This document shows positions 50,000 to 59,439 of a stretch of DNA of 64,000 nt, piece after piece. This DNA is from Paenibacillus senegalimassiliensis. Lineage in GTDB: Bacteria > Bacillota > Bacilli > Paenibacillales > Paenibacillaceae. Position numbers and translations under genes: made by a program. The number at the start of each line of letters is the position of its first letter. The first letter of the stretch is position 1. The DNA is taken from assembly GCF_001486585.1 (NCBI RefSeq), contig NZ_LN909044.1, positions 563,488-627,487 of the forward strand, in the 5' to 3' direction. The notes below the pieces were generated by a model, which saw only the letters and a program-made list of their open reading frames with translations, searched no databases and was not told the DNA's origin.

Positions 50000-52900
50000 T
50001 AAATTCGCTCAATTAGAACCTGTTCGGGCCGATACACAGCCAGTAGTTCCCCTTGCTTGTCTGTGGCGAACATGACGGTCCGCTCGCGTTCCACGATAAA
50101 CTGATAAGACGCCTGCGTCTCGGGATCTCGAACCGCAATCTCGGCATCTGCTCCAAACTCCGAGACAAAAATATAAAGGTTGGCTTGCTCAAAGCTCAGC
50201 TTGCGTCCATATATCCCTGGCAGTTTCCCACCCTTCAGCCATTCCAGCTCTCGGGTTACACCACTCTCGGCCAAAGCGTGCCGATAGGCAGCAATAATCG
50301 GTTCATCCCGTTCATTTAGTTCCAGTGGCAACGGGTTGTAAATCAGCTTGCCAGCGCCCAGACTTACTACGATCTGCTGCAACGCGCTTCCCGGCTTGCT
50401 GTCATAAGTGGCTGGACGCTCTACGACCAGCGTATTAATCTTGCGCTCTCCGAAGGCTACAGAATGCGGAATGCCACCAAGTTCCAGCACCTCTTCCCTG
50501 AGCACATTGCCTTGGTGCAGCTCACCCAGTTCCTCTCGCAAGCGATCCGCGGCCTCTCCCCAATGCGCGTCCAGACGAATCGGGCCATTCCACAGGACAG
50601 TAGCACCTTGCTCCGCCAGCGCGATCAGTTCGGCAAAAGCCCCATCGTCAAAGTTATGGGCGCTTGGCACGATGATCAGTTTGGCTGACTGCTCGCGCAG
50701 TTCAAACAAGTGATATTCCCCGATGCCACGCGGATGCACATTCATCACATGCGCAAGGGTACGAATGGCCTTGGTCGTTGCTCCATATGCCAACGGCTGG
50801 TTGGAGAAGTCGTTGGAGTACGGATAGACCACCGCCACTTCCTCCAGCTTCCGGCCACTGAACCACTGTCCAATCTCACCCATAAAGCTGCCAAAATCAT
50901 AAGACACATCGGCTTCCGGCTTCTGCGTGCCATCAGCGCGCAAAGCCCCTATGTTCGATTCGTTGGCATTGTTCATGTAGTAATTGATATTCCAAATCCA
51001 TTGCACAGCACCGGCCCCCCCGGTCGAAAAGGCATACGCATATTTACGTTCAAGAATGTTGCGCAGCTCGGCTTCGGTTCGTTTAGCGCGTCCATCTGGA
51101 TGCTGTATATGCATAATGCCCGTTTCCTGCACCAGATTGGGCTTACCCGGCGTCTTCGTGAACAGGCCGTCCCAGGCCAGATGATCATTTTGCCACCAGG
51201 AATGCACCGTCGTATAGTCAACCTCCTGGGCGTAGAACGACGGAGATGGACGCTGTGAGCAGATCCCTTCATCTTGTCCGACCGTCGCCAGATGCTCCGG
51301 ATTAATGCGCCGCAAGGTGCCGATCAGGTCGGAAGCCCAGCGATTGTGCATGTCCATCGAAAATAACGTAAAGTCCAGCCAACGCGCCCATTTCTTCGGC
51401 TGCACCACACTGCGAAACACCTTGTCATCTGGGTCCGGCGCTTGAGCGGAAGCAAAGTCCGGCAATTGCTCAGGCGTCATATTCCAACGTTCTTGCAGAG
51501 CCGCTAGATCGCCCTCGTAACGCTGATTCAGCCATTCTGACCAAGCTTGCTGCTCATAGTTGTCTCGTGCGGTAACTGGGCCTTCAAAGATACGGGCCGG
51601 ATCGAACAGACTCGGCTCGTTGATCAAATCCCAATGCACATTGGTCGTCCCCTGCTGACGCGACACAATGGCTGCGATAAATCGTTTCTGTGCCTCAAGC
51701 GAACGCGGGTCCAGATACGGATTAACACCTTCCCAGCTTTCGGGAGCAAAGGAGAAGAAGGTGAAGGTCACTTCAAGCTCAAACCGTTTGGCTGTTAAAA
51801 TAAAAGCATCGATCGCGCGTAGTGCATCTTCAACAGCGTGACCGTCGGCAAACATAATCTGACGGTACCCCGTCCAAATGCCTGTCCGGATCAGGTTAAT
51901 GCCGGCCCGGCTCATTTCGCCCATATCCCGTTCCCAGCGCTCCACATTCGGCAATTGCAGAAATTTACGCGAAACATCTGAGGTCATATAAGTCATGCCT
52001 ACAATCGGCACGGGCTTGCCGCCGCGTTCGAAGTAATCCCGTCCCGCTTTTAGCGGCTCTCCGCTTTGCAGCAGCTCCCGGTCCATACCCCAGAAGGCCT
52101 GGATAAGCACCCGGCGCTCTCCCTTGGCAGACAAGGCAGAGGCCTTGACCCGGTACAATCCCGGCTCAGCGGCTATCTTCACCGGAAGACGAACGGGCTG
52201 CAAGTCAGGAACGTCTCTTCCTGCTGCAAATTCCAGGCTGGCTGTCCAAACGGGCTCATCCACCCCGTCCTTGCGCACCTCCACTTCAAAGCTCCAACGG
52301 TTCTCCCCGCCCGCTTCCGTGCGAGAAAGGGCTTGCAATTGCAAGGTAAGTAGCGGCTGCTCTCCAAGCTCGTAGCAAGCATAATTAGGCTTGAGCCAGA
52401 TTTCCGTCACGCCATAGCCCGTGAACAATGCCAGTTCTCGCAGCACCTCGGCTCCTTCCGCACCGCCAACAATAGCTGGGATCTCCTGATTGACGAGCAC
52501 CCAACGTCCGCCGGCATAAATTCCCTTGTTCTGCTCCAAAAGTACCACGGAGGCAGCGCGCTCCCGCCCAGTAGCATCAACACCGATCAGCAGCGGTGTA
52601 ATGATAGAGTCCATTGGCCCACATGATCCCATCTCAGCGGGAATATCGCTTGTTTTGCTCGGATGCAAAGTGAGGCCCCAGGTAGGCTCGATGCCAAACC
52701 AGCTTTCTTTACCGCTTAGTACGGGGAACTCCTCCCCGGCTTTTTGGGTCTGGACGAGCGAGACATCAACAGGCAAAGCATCATGAATATCCAGCACTTG
52801 GTGGTAGCCTACCTGCTCGCGTTCTATGCGCCAGTCTCCTGTGTCCGTCTGTACTACTGGCCGCCGGAAAGGAGCCCCGCCCGTATGCAGCAGACCCCCA

Positions 52901-53118
52901 CCGGACTGGAGATGGGCGCGTACCGCCGCCCAGGCCTCCTTGGGGAAATATGGACCATGCAGCCATACAAGCGTGTCCCACTTGTTCGCTTGCAGTCTGG
53001 ACACCAGTCCTTCGGTATCAACCACCTCGGCCCATGCGGACGCCGCCGTCAGAAATGAGGCCTCTGGCCTTTTGCCCTCAAAGGGAAAGGATTGATCGTA
53101 GAATAGCAATATGTTCAA
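49999..53118 (-). CDS. Large clan-A glycoside hydrolase (GH42/GH5-like), 1039 residues
   Basis: No signal peptide. Apparent layout: an N-terminal alpha/beta domain (about 1-230) resembling glutamine-amidotransferase/ThuA folds (GGGLLHTGGAPF), an Ig-like beta domain (about 235-345), a TIM barrel (about 360-700), a second amidotransferase-like domain (about 725-880) as in the trimerisation domain of GH42 beta-galactosidases, and a beta-rich end. The barrel has clan-A catalytic glutamates: Glu501 in HWDLINEPSLF as acid/base and Glu665 in NLVQETGIMHI as probable nucleophile. The exact family is uncertain; beta-galactosidase-like activity is the best guess. It follows the M20 gene by 42 bp. Confidence 0.75.
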   Translation of the reverse strand: MNILLFYDQSFPFEGKRPEASFLTAASAWAEVVDTEGLVSRLQANKWDTLVWLHGPYFPKEAWAAVRAHLQSGGGLLHTGGAPFRRPVVQTDTGDWRIEREQVGYHQVLDIHDALPVDVSLVQTQKAGEEFPVLSGKESWFGIEPTWGLTLHPSKTSDIPAEMGSCGPMDSIITPLLIGVDATGRERAASVVLLEQNKGIYAGGRWVLVNQEIPAIVGGAEGAEVLRELALFTGYGVTEIWLKPNYACYELGEQPLLTLQLQALSRTEAGGENRWSFEVEVRKDGVDEPVWTASLEFAAGRDVPDLQPVRLPVKIAAEPGLYRVKASALSAKGERRVLIQAFWGMDRELLQSGEPLKAGRDYFERGGKPVPIVGMTYMTSDVSRKFLQLPNVERWERDMGEMSRAGINLIRTGIWTGYRQIMFADGHAVEDALRAIDAFILTAKRFELEVTFTFFSFAPESWEGVNPYLDPRSLEAQKRFIAAIVSRQQGTTNVHWDLINEPSLFDPARIFEGPVTARDNYEQQAWSEWLNQRYEGDLAALQERWNMTPEQLPDFASAQAPDPDDKVFRSVVQPKKWARWLDFTLFSMDMHNRWASDLIGTLRRINPEHLATVGQDEGICSQRPSPSFYAQEVDYTTVHSWWQNDHLAWDGLFTKTPGKPNLVQETGIMHIQHPDGRAKRTEAELRNILERKYAYAFSTGGAGAVQWIWNINYYMNNANESNIGALRADGTQKPEADVSYDFGSFMGEIGQWFSGRKLEEVAVVYPYSNDFSNQPLAYGATTKAIRTLAHVMNVHPRGIGEYHLFELREQSAKLIIVPSAHNFDDGAFAELIALAEQGATVLWNGPIRLDAHWGEAADRLREELGELHQGNVLREEVLELGGIPHSVAFGERKINTLVVERPATYDSKPGSALQQIVVSLGAGKLIYNPLPLELNERDEPIIAAYRHALAESGVTRELEWLKGGKLPGIYGRKLSFEQANLYIFVSEFGADAEIAVRDPETQASYQFIVERERTVMFATDKQGELLAVYRPEQVLIERI

Positions 53119-53160
53119 TGTGGACCCGCCTTCCTATTCTTTAGCTCGACTTAACTCGAC

Positions 53161-54366
53161 TTAAATCGTTTTCACATTCAGTATCAAATCACGAAGGGCG
53201 CAAACCGCCTGCTCTACTTGGATCAGCTCAATCCATTCGTCCTGCGTATGCGCTTCCGAAATATGGCCCGGGCCAAATACCACGGACGGCACAGCTACTC
53301 TGACCAGCTTGCTGGCATCGCTGCAATAGGCTGCGCCCCGGATGATCGCTTGCGGCTCATATGTCTGCGTTGCCGTCAATAAATAGCGAACGATCGGCTC
53401 TTTCTGATCCGTCTCCATGGCATAGTCGATTACAAACGGCTCACTCACAGTTAACTCCAAGCCCTCGGCACCTGCTAGCTCCTCCAGTTCGCGTTTCATT
53501 TCCTCGTAGACTATAAGCGGTTCTTCGCCGGGAACCGTACGCCGATCGACCGTGATTCGGCAATGCGCAGGCACCGTATTGGGAGCAACGCCACCTTGAA
53601 TGCCGGTTACGCAGACCGTCGGCGGACCCGTCAATGGATGGGCGCGCTGCGGATAACGCCGCTCATGTAGCTCGTTCACAAATGACAGCACCTTACTCGT
53701 CTGGTCAATCGCATTAATCCCTAGCGCCGGATTGGAGCTATGACAGGCTATGCCGTTGACATCGACGTAAAATCGGCAACAACCCTTATGCGCCGAAATG
53801 ATATCAAGACCTGTCGGCTCGCCCACTACGGCACCAATATATTCAGCAGCGTCTGGCTTAATCCGCTCCGCAAGAGCGGATACCCCGATATAGGTTGTTT
53901 CCTCATCGACAACCGCCGCCAGTTCAATCGTGACTTCCGGACGGATGCCAGCCAGCGCCAGCACTTCAATTGCGGCCAGCATAGCGGCCAGTGAAGCCTT
54001 GGTATCACAGGCTCCCCGTCCGTACAATTTACCGCCCTCTATCGTGCCGTCGAAGGGTGGGATGGTCATGCCGATGGTCTGAACCGTATCCATATGAGCT
54101 TCCAGCAGCAGCTTGCGCTGGCTGCGGCCGGGCAGTGTGCCCAGCACATTAAAGCGCCCTTCGGCCACTACCTGACGTTCAGCAGGTAAATTTAGACGAA
54201 GCAGGAATTCCTCCACATAACGCCCCAATTCAGCTTCTCCCGTCCCACCGGGAAACGCCGGATTAATACTGGGGATACGGACCAACTGCTGTAAAATTTC
54301 TGCAACACGATTACGGTTGATGTCAGGCACCATCTGCTCGCTGTCTCCTTTACCCAGGCTGCTCAT
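53161..54366 (-). CDS. M20-family ArgE/DapE-type metallohydrolase
   Basis: 401 residues. Di-zinc hydrolase motifs: LLLEAHMDTVQTIG (His and Asp), YGRGACDTKASLAAML (bridging Asp), AAVVDEETTYIGV (catalytic Glu pair), and a lid domain (about 190-310) with IACHSSNPALGINAID. A late His lies in FGPGHISEAHTQDEWI. M20 enzymes of this group remove acyl groups from amino compounds (ArgE, DapE) or cut small peptides. The start overlaps the stop of the RidA gene (ATGA). Within a glycosidase operon, action on an N-acylated amino-sugar or amino acid decoration is a plausible but unproven role. Confidence 0.9.
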   Translation of the reverse strand: MSSLGKGDSEQMVPDINRNRVAEILQQLVRIPSINPAFPGGTGEAELGRYVEEFLLRLNLPAERQVVAEGRFNVLGTLPGRSQRKLLLEAHMDTVQTIGMTIPPFDGTIEGGKLYGRGACDTKASLAAMLAAIEVLALAGIRPEVTIELAAVVDEETTYIGVSALAERIKPDAAEYIGAVVGEPTGLDIISAHKGCCRFYVDVNGIACHSSNPALGINAIDQTSKVLSFVNELHERRYPQRAHPLTGPPTVCVTGIQGGVAPNTVPAHCRITVDRRTVPGEEPLIVYEEMKRELEELAGAEGLELTVSEPFVIDYAMETDQKEPIVRYLLTATQTYEPQAIIRGAAYCSDASKLVRVAVPSVVFGPGHISEAHTQDEWIELIQVEQAVCALRDLILNVKTI

Positions 54367-54833
54367 CTCTCTCTATCTACTTCCACAATTAATTCAATCT
54401 CGACCGGGGTATTAAAAGGTAGCTCATTCGCCGATAACGCGGAACGCGCATGCTTACCAGCATCGCCAAACGCTTCCACCAGCAAGTCCGAAGCTCCATT
54501 AATTACGAAGGGTTGCTCCACGAATCCAGGAGCGGAATTGACGAACGCCAACATTTTGACGACCTGCTTGACGCGGTCCAAGTCGCCCAACTCAGCCTTC
54601 AGCACCGTCAACAGGTTGATTGCCACTTGACGGGCAGCTTCATACCCCTGCTGTATCGTGAGTTCAGCACCTACCTTGCCCGTATACATCAACACGCCGT
54701 TCACCCGGCAGTCATTCCCGGAGGTATATACGAGATTGCCTGTCTGCTTGGCTGGCACATAATTAGCTACGGCAGGTGGAACCTCACCCAATACGATTCC
54801 TGCTGCCGCCAGTCGCTCTTCTGCTACACTCAT
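54363..54833 (-). CDS. RidA/YjgF-family protein
   Basis: 156 residues, ATG with AGGAGG upstream (about 54840). The fold is the YjgF/YER057c/UK114 type, of the longer YjgF-like subgroup: GIVLGEVPPAVANYVPAKQTGNLVYTSG at the start, GKVGAELTIQQGYEAARQVAINLL in the middle and VEIELIVEVDRE at the end. RidA proteins hydrolyse reactive enamine/imine intermediates, releasing ammonia; this longer group often lacks the catalytic Arg and may do something else. I do not see the RidA Arg motif clearly. Coupled to the M20 gene by ATGA and 36 bp after the fucosidase gene. Confidence 0.88.
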   Translation of the reverse strand: MSVAEERLAAAGIVLGEVPPAVANYVPAKQTGNLVYTSGNDCRVNGVLMYTGKVGAELTIQQGYEAARQVAINLLTVLKAELGDLDRVKQVVKMLAFVNSAPGFVEQPFVINGASDLLVEAFGDAGKHARSALSANELPFNTPVEIELIVEVDRER

Positions 54834-54869
54834 AGCTGTTTCCTCCTGAAAATAAAGGGTTTATTGTTG

Positions 54870-56234
54870 CTACCGCTCTCGCCCATCGACATATACAGAA
54901 CCGCCACGTCGCTCCCGAGCCCAAGCCGCCACGCGCTCCGGCTCACCTTCCCAGAGTCGATACTCTCCCCACTCATTCGTGGTGGGCTTGCCGTCACAGG
55001 TAATGCGGATTACCGGGAACAAACGCGTCGGCGCTTCCCGTGGCAGACCGTTAATGATCAGCGTGTCGCCCTCCTGCTCGAACGGCAATGACTGACCTGT
55101 CGTCAGCAGTTCCACGTCCAGCACACGGCTTGTCAAATCCCGCAGCTTCAGCTCAGGACGGCCATCCCAGAACCGGATAATCAGATATAGCCGGTTATCC
55201 TTCATCGTCTGACGACCCCGAGTAATAAATTCGGTCAACGAGCCGCCATCCGTGCCGTAAATCGCTTCCCCATGTACGTCCAGCCAGCGGCCGATTTCAA
55301 GCGCACGTTCCACAAATTCAGGCGGAAGCTGTCCGTCTGCGGTTGGACCTACATTAAGGAGCAGATTGCCTCCGTGTTTGCCTCCCTTTTCTGCACATTC
55401 GCACAGCATATCCAGCAGGACATCGGTATTGCGCCAACGTTCGCCAATCACATGACTCCATAAACGCCAAGTCGTTACCTGACAAGACTCCCACAGCCGG
55501 GTCGCTTCCGAAGCGATGGCGTGTTCAGGTGTGCCGAAGTCACCTAGCGTATCCGAATCCCCTGCACCAATGCCGCCATCGGCCCGGTGGCCTTCGATTT
55601 TATTGGAATAACCCAGCCGATTGTTAATGAGAATATTGGGCTGAAGCTTACGCATTTCCTCCAGCAACTCTACACTTTGCAGGTCATCGGCATTGCGCGG
55701 CCATACCCCGTCAAAAAAGAAATGGTCGATCTGCCCGTAGTTGGTGAGCAATTCCTTAACCTGATTGTGCAGATAGGTTCTGATTCTCTCCCAGCCCTCG
55801 GGGTCCTTCTGCGGACCGTCAAAGTAAGCAGGCAACCGCCAATCAATCCAGGAATAATACAAGCCCACGCGTAGCCCCGCCTTGCGGAAAGCGTCGGTAT
55901 ATTCCTTCACAAAGTCGCGTCCGGCGGCTTGCTTGGCGCTGCTGTAATCCGTGTAGGCACTATCCCACATACAGAATCCGTCATGATGCCTTGTGGTGAA
56001 GCAAGCATACTTGAAGCCTGCCTTCTTGGCCGTATAAGCCCACAATTCGGGATCGAAATGCTCCGGGTTCCAGGCGCAAGCCTGCTTCGCATATTCCTCA
56101 TGATTTAAATGCTCACGGAACAATACCTGTTCGCCCCGTCCAAACTGTGCATATGGGCCCCAATGAATAAACATGCCATAACGACTATCTGTGAACCAAT
56201 TCCATTTGTCGGGTACAACAAAAGCTCCACTCAC
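54870..56234 (-). CDS. GH29-family alpha-L-fucosidase-like protein
   Basis: 454 residues, GTG start with AAGGGG upstream, no signal peptide. Typical GH29 sequence: DSRYGMFIHWGPYAQFG, KKAGFKYACFTTRHHDGFCMWDS, LRVGLYYSWIDWR, and the nucleophile Asp175 in QIDHFFFDGVWPRN; the later GGKHGGNLLLNVGPTADGQLP is a family hallmark. The C-terminal beta-sandwich is short. The enzyme would release L-fucose from imported oligosaccharides in the cytoplasm. First gene of the five-gene operon GH29-RidA-M20-hydrolase-GH3. Confidence 0.92.
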   Translation of the reverse strand: MSGAFVVPDKWNWFTDSRYGMFIHWGPYAQFGRGEQVLFREHLNHEEYAKQACAWNPEHFDPELWAYTAKKAGFKYACFTTRHHDGFCMWDSAYTDYSSAKQAAGRDFVKEYTDAFRKAGLRVGLYYSWIDWRLPAYFDGPQKDPEGWERIRTYLHNQVKELLTNYGQIDHFFFDGVWPRNADDLQSVELLEEMRKLQPNILINNRLGYSNKIEGHRADGGIGAGDSDTLGDFGTPEHAIASEATRLWESCQVTTWRLWSHVIGERWRNTDVLLDMLCECAEKGGKHGGNLLLNVGPTADGQLPPEFVERALEIGRWLDVHGEAIYGTDGGSLTEFITRGRQTMKDNRLYLIIRFWDGRPELKLRDLTSRVLDVELLTTGQSLPFEQEGDTLIINGLPREAPTRLFPVIRITCDGKPTTNEWGEYRLWEGEPERVAAWARERRGGSVYVDGRER

Positions 56235-56461
56235 TTGACTTCAACCCCTTCTTGATCGTTTCGATGATGCGGCTTTTTGCCGTTATTCCGCTTGCACTGC
56301 CATCATATAGAGGGGGAAAACCTTTGTAAATTTGATTCCGCGCCGCTTGTCTCCAAATTTGGGCAATGCAAGCTTTGTTTTTGCGCAATGCACTTTAAAA
56401 AGGGGATATTCATGCCATATTGCGGAAAAAAAGCAACAAAATGAGGATGTATATGTGCAAA

Positions 56462-56502
56462 AAGAGGGTATTCCCAAAAGATCACTTTGGAAATACCCTC
56501 TT
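56462..56502 (-). terminator. Terminator of the metallo-hydrolase gene
   Basis: Two 17-nt arms (56462-56478 and 56486-56502) pair with one mismatch (AAGAGGGTATT.CCAAA type) around a 7-nt loop. On the minus strand it follows the stop codon directly and runs into TTTTTGC. Confidence 0.88.
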
Positions 56503-56503
56503 A

Positions 56504-57601
56504 TTACTTCCACCATGCGTTCAATTCTGTTGCGGCGGCTTTCAGCCGCAGTACCTCACCAATTTGGGGTGTAGCCATTGGCACCCTACTCATCTCCGCT
56601 TGTGCGACCACGCGCCGAATCGGGTCATCCCAATCATGCAGGGCAAGCGTAAAGGCTCCCCAATGAATAGGCAGCAGCCGCTTCCCTTGCACGTCCAGAT
56701 AGGCCTGAACCGTCTGTTCCGGCAACATATGTATATCCACCCAGCGGACATCATATTGACCACATTCCATCAGAGCGAGATCAAACGGCCCATACTTTTC
56801 CCCAATTTGCTGAAAATGAGGGCCATATCCACTATCCCCACTAAAAAATATTCGTCGCTCCGGTGAATAAATCACCCATGAGCACCACAGGCTGCGATCC
56901 CGCTTGCCCCTGCCTCTGCCCGAGAAATGGCGTGCTGGCGTACAAGCGAGCTTAAGCCCTTCCCATTCCAGTTCATCCCACCAGTCATGCTCGCTGATCT
57001 GCTCCGGTTTTACCCCCCACCGTTCCAGGTGACAGCCTACGCCCAATGGCACGATGAACCGCTTCGTCTTGTCCTTAAGCTTGGTGATCGTCCCGTAATC
57101 CAGGTGATCGTAGTGATCATGGGAAAACAAAACAGCATCCACCTGCGGCAGTGCCTCTATATCAAATGGGAGCTCGGGAGCATAACGTTTTCCGCCAAAG
57201 GGCTTAACCGGGGTCGGCGACGTACCCAGCATCGGGTCGAGCAGCAGCCGCTTGCCTCCGATATGCAGCAGCAAGGCCGAATGTCCGAGCCAGACGATGC
57301 TATCGCCATTAGGCTCCGTCCATACCGAAGGTTCCAGCTTCACAACCGGAAGCGGCCGCGAGGGGCGAATGCGGTCATTACCGCGAATATAATCGCGTAC
57401 CAATGACAACATATTTCCCAGGGAAACCTGAAAGGAACGGGTAAGCTCGGGGTAGGCGAATTTCTGACCGTCCCAGTTGGGGGACTGGGCATACCGCCGA
57501 AGCTGCTCCGGTGACGGCTTGCCGCCAAAGGCCGGGTTCAGCCTAAGGAACAACCAGATACCAAGGATGAGAATCCCGAGTGTGAAGAGAAAAATAATCA
57601 T
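56504..57601 (-). CDS. Membrane-anchored metallo-beta-lactamase-fold hydrolase (UlaG/NAPE-PLD-like)
   Basis: 365 residues from the Met that begins the hydrophobic N-terminus (MIIFLFTLGILILGIWLFL); the longer frame adds an unlikely 19-residue extension including the AAAGGAG ribosome binding site. The metal-binding motifs of the fold are complete: WLGHSALLLHIGGKRLLLDP, FSHDHYDHLDY (HxHxDH), CTPARHFSGRGRGKRDRSLW, FSGDSGYGPHF and a late HWGAFTLALH. This order matches the L-ascorbate lactonase/NAPE-phospholipase D-like branch. Substrate is unknown; the N-terminal anchor points to the membrane or a lipid-like substrate. Single-gene transcript with its own terminator. Confidence 0.87.
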   Translation of the reverse strand: MIIFLFTLGILILGIWLFLRLNPAFGGKPSPEQLRRYAQSPNWDGQKFAYPELTRSFQVSLGNMLSLVRDYIRGNDRIRPSRPLPVVKLEPSVWTEPNGDSIVWLGHSALLLHIGGKRLLLDPMLGTSPTPVKPFGGKRYAPELPFDIEALPQVDAVLFSHDHYDHLDYGTITKLKDKTKRFIVPLGVGCHLERWGVKPEQISEHDWWDELEWEGLKLACTPARHFSGRGRGKRDRSLWCSWVIYSPERRIFFSGDSGYGPHFQQIGEKYGPFDLALMECGQYDVRWVDIHMLPEQTVQAYLDVQGKRLLPIHWGAFTLALHDWDDPIRRVVAQAEMSRVPMATPQIGEVLRLKAAATELNAWWK

Positions 57602-57862
57602 GCGAATGACCGCTCCTTTGTTTTTGGCGAGATCATGAAGGCTTATTGTCAGGCGCACCTTTTACAAGAAAGGGCCTGGAACGCAAAGAAGCCCTCTGTA
57701 GCAGAAGACTTCCGTAGGTCTGAGATGATTCCAGCTATATCATGCCCTTTGTGCCCTTGAATCACGCTGTCGTACCAGCCTGCTTATGGCTCGTTATCAT
57801 GTCTTGTCCATTATAAATAGGTTACCAGGCTAAAAGCAAACTAGCTAAGTCCCAGCAGCTAT

Positions 57863-59054
57863 TCAGGTTCCGCAAAAGGTGCGGTAAGGACGATCACAGG
57901 CAGGTGGTAAGCCTGTATATTCCGCTTGCTCCCCCGTATGAGCGTAAGGGGCCGACAATACGGATAGCAAGCGATGCATCACGGTATAATCATCCCGCTC
58001 CACCGCAGCTTCCAAGGCTTCCTCCACCCGATGGTTGCGAGGTATGACCGCCGGGTTGCTGCTTAGCATGAGCTGGCGAGAAGCTTCACGGCTCTGCTCC
58101 TGTGCGCTCAGTCTGGTCTTCCACTGCTCCAGCCAGCTTGCCCATTCCGGTGTGCCAGCCATCGCTGGCTCCTCCAGCCTGCCAAAGGTCAGCGCCAGAA
58201 AGGTATTGGTGAAATCCGCTTGATGAAGCTGCATTAATTCCAGCAAGCGCTGAATCAGGGCTTCATCGTCCGGCTGCTCGCCGAAGAGCCCCAGCTTCCC
58301 GCGCATGCCTTGCAGCCAAGCTGCCTGGAAGTAATCATCGAAGCTCGCCAGTTCGTTCTCGGCGAGCTTCACGGCTGCCTCGGTATCCTCGTGCAGCAAG
58401 GGCAGCAGGCTCTCCGCCAGGCGAGCCAGGTTCCACGCTCCGATATAGGGCTGGTTGCCGTAGGCATAACGCCCGCCCGAGTCGATGGAGCTGAACACGG
58501 TCGCCGGGTCATAGGCGTCCATGAAAGCGCAAGGCCCGTAGTCGATTGTCTCGCCGCTGAGGGTCATGTTGTCGGTGTTCATGACGCCATGGACAAAGCC
58601 GACAAGCTGCCACCTCGCGATCAGCTCCGCCTGGCGGCGGATCACCGCCCGCAGCAGCGCGAGATAGCGGCCGGCCGCCGCGGGAGTAGGGCGTCCGGCC
58701 CGCGCCTTTGAGCTGGATGTCAAACCGCGCGCCGGAAGGCGCGGTTTGTTCACCCAGCAGCAAGGCCCGGCCGTCGCCCAGCATCGTGAAATACCCGAAC
58801 TGGTGCCCGGCGTAGGCCTGGGCCAGCGGCTCCGCCCCGGGCGGCAGCCGGTTGCCGGCCAGCATGGCAATGTTCTCTTCGCTGCTCAGCGCCTGAGCAT
58901 CCAGCCCGAGCTGCTCCGCAAGCTCCCGGTTCAGGACGACCGCCTGCGGCGACCGGACCGGCTTCGCCTCTTGACGCGTATAGAACATGTCGGGTAATTC
59001 CGTATAGCTGTTGCTCAGGTTCCAGCCGCTTCTTTTTTCGCCGGACATCGTCAT
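57863..59054 (-). pseudogene. selO: selO (ydiU) with internal deletion and frameshift
   Basis: SelO is a pseudokinase-fold protein adenylyltransferase (about 480-490 residues). The 5' part (from ATG 59054, GGAGG upstream) encodes the N-terminus through [20 protein letters not shown] and [12 protein letters not shown]. At about 58671-58685 the sequence jumps, in a different frame, to [20 protein letters not shown], then [31 protein letters not shown] and on to the normal C-terminus ending TFCGT. Compared with E. coli YdiU, about 90 residues between these points are missing, including the VAPSHLR-type segment of the nucleotide site. Hence the product cannot be full length or active. Local GC is high; the break is at a GGCGGC/CGGCCG run, so a sequencing or assembly collapse should be considered. 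Confidence 0.82.
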
Positions 59055-59205
59055 AGGTATCCTCCGCTCTCTCTGTCTTTTCGTTGCTGTTATGTGGCTA
59101 TGTGGTATTGCTTTAATTACGGGCTGTATCGCTTGCTAAGTTGCTTAGTGAGTAGCTGGGTGAGTGGCTTGATGAGTTTCATTATAGTGGCGTACTACAT
59201 CATTT

Positions 59206-59390
59206 AGCAGGAAATCCTCCCGTTAAATTCCACTTTTTCTTGGAAATTTGCTGTTTAGCTGGAATTCCTCCATCTATTTTGCCTGTTTTCGGTGCAAACC
59301 AACCATTTCGCAGATATTAGCGGGAGAAATTCCATATAACTTAAGTATTTCGGCAATTTACCGGTAGATTAACGGGAGCTTTTCCAGTTA
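59206..59390. repeat. Dispersed repeat, family 3, copy 3
   Basis: About 185 bp with four units: AGGAAATCCTCCCGTTAA, TAGCTGGAATTCCTCCATC, TTAGCGGGAGAAATTCCATA and TTAACGGGAGCTTTTCCAGT. The order and inverted arrangement match 16450-16625 and 47257-47433, but this copy is more diverged. It lies in the 385-bp gap between the selO remnant and the SseB-like gene. Confidence 0.65.
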
Positions 59391-59439
59391 GTTCGAGTAT
59401 TAGAGTTTATTTTAGGGATAATCGCTAATGTAATCTCCG

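Noticed and set aside
57863-58870. Separate intact gene from the 3' part of selO
   Set aside because: The upstream 60 codons of this frame translate the N-terminal selO region out of frame; there is no start signal at the frame boundary.
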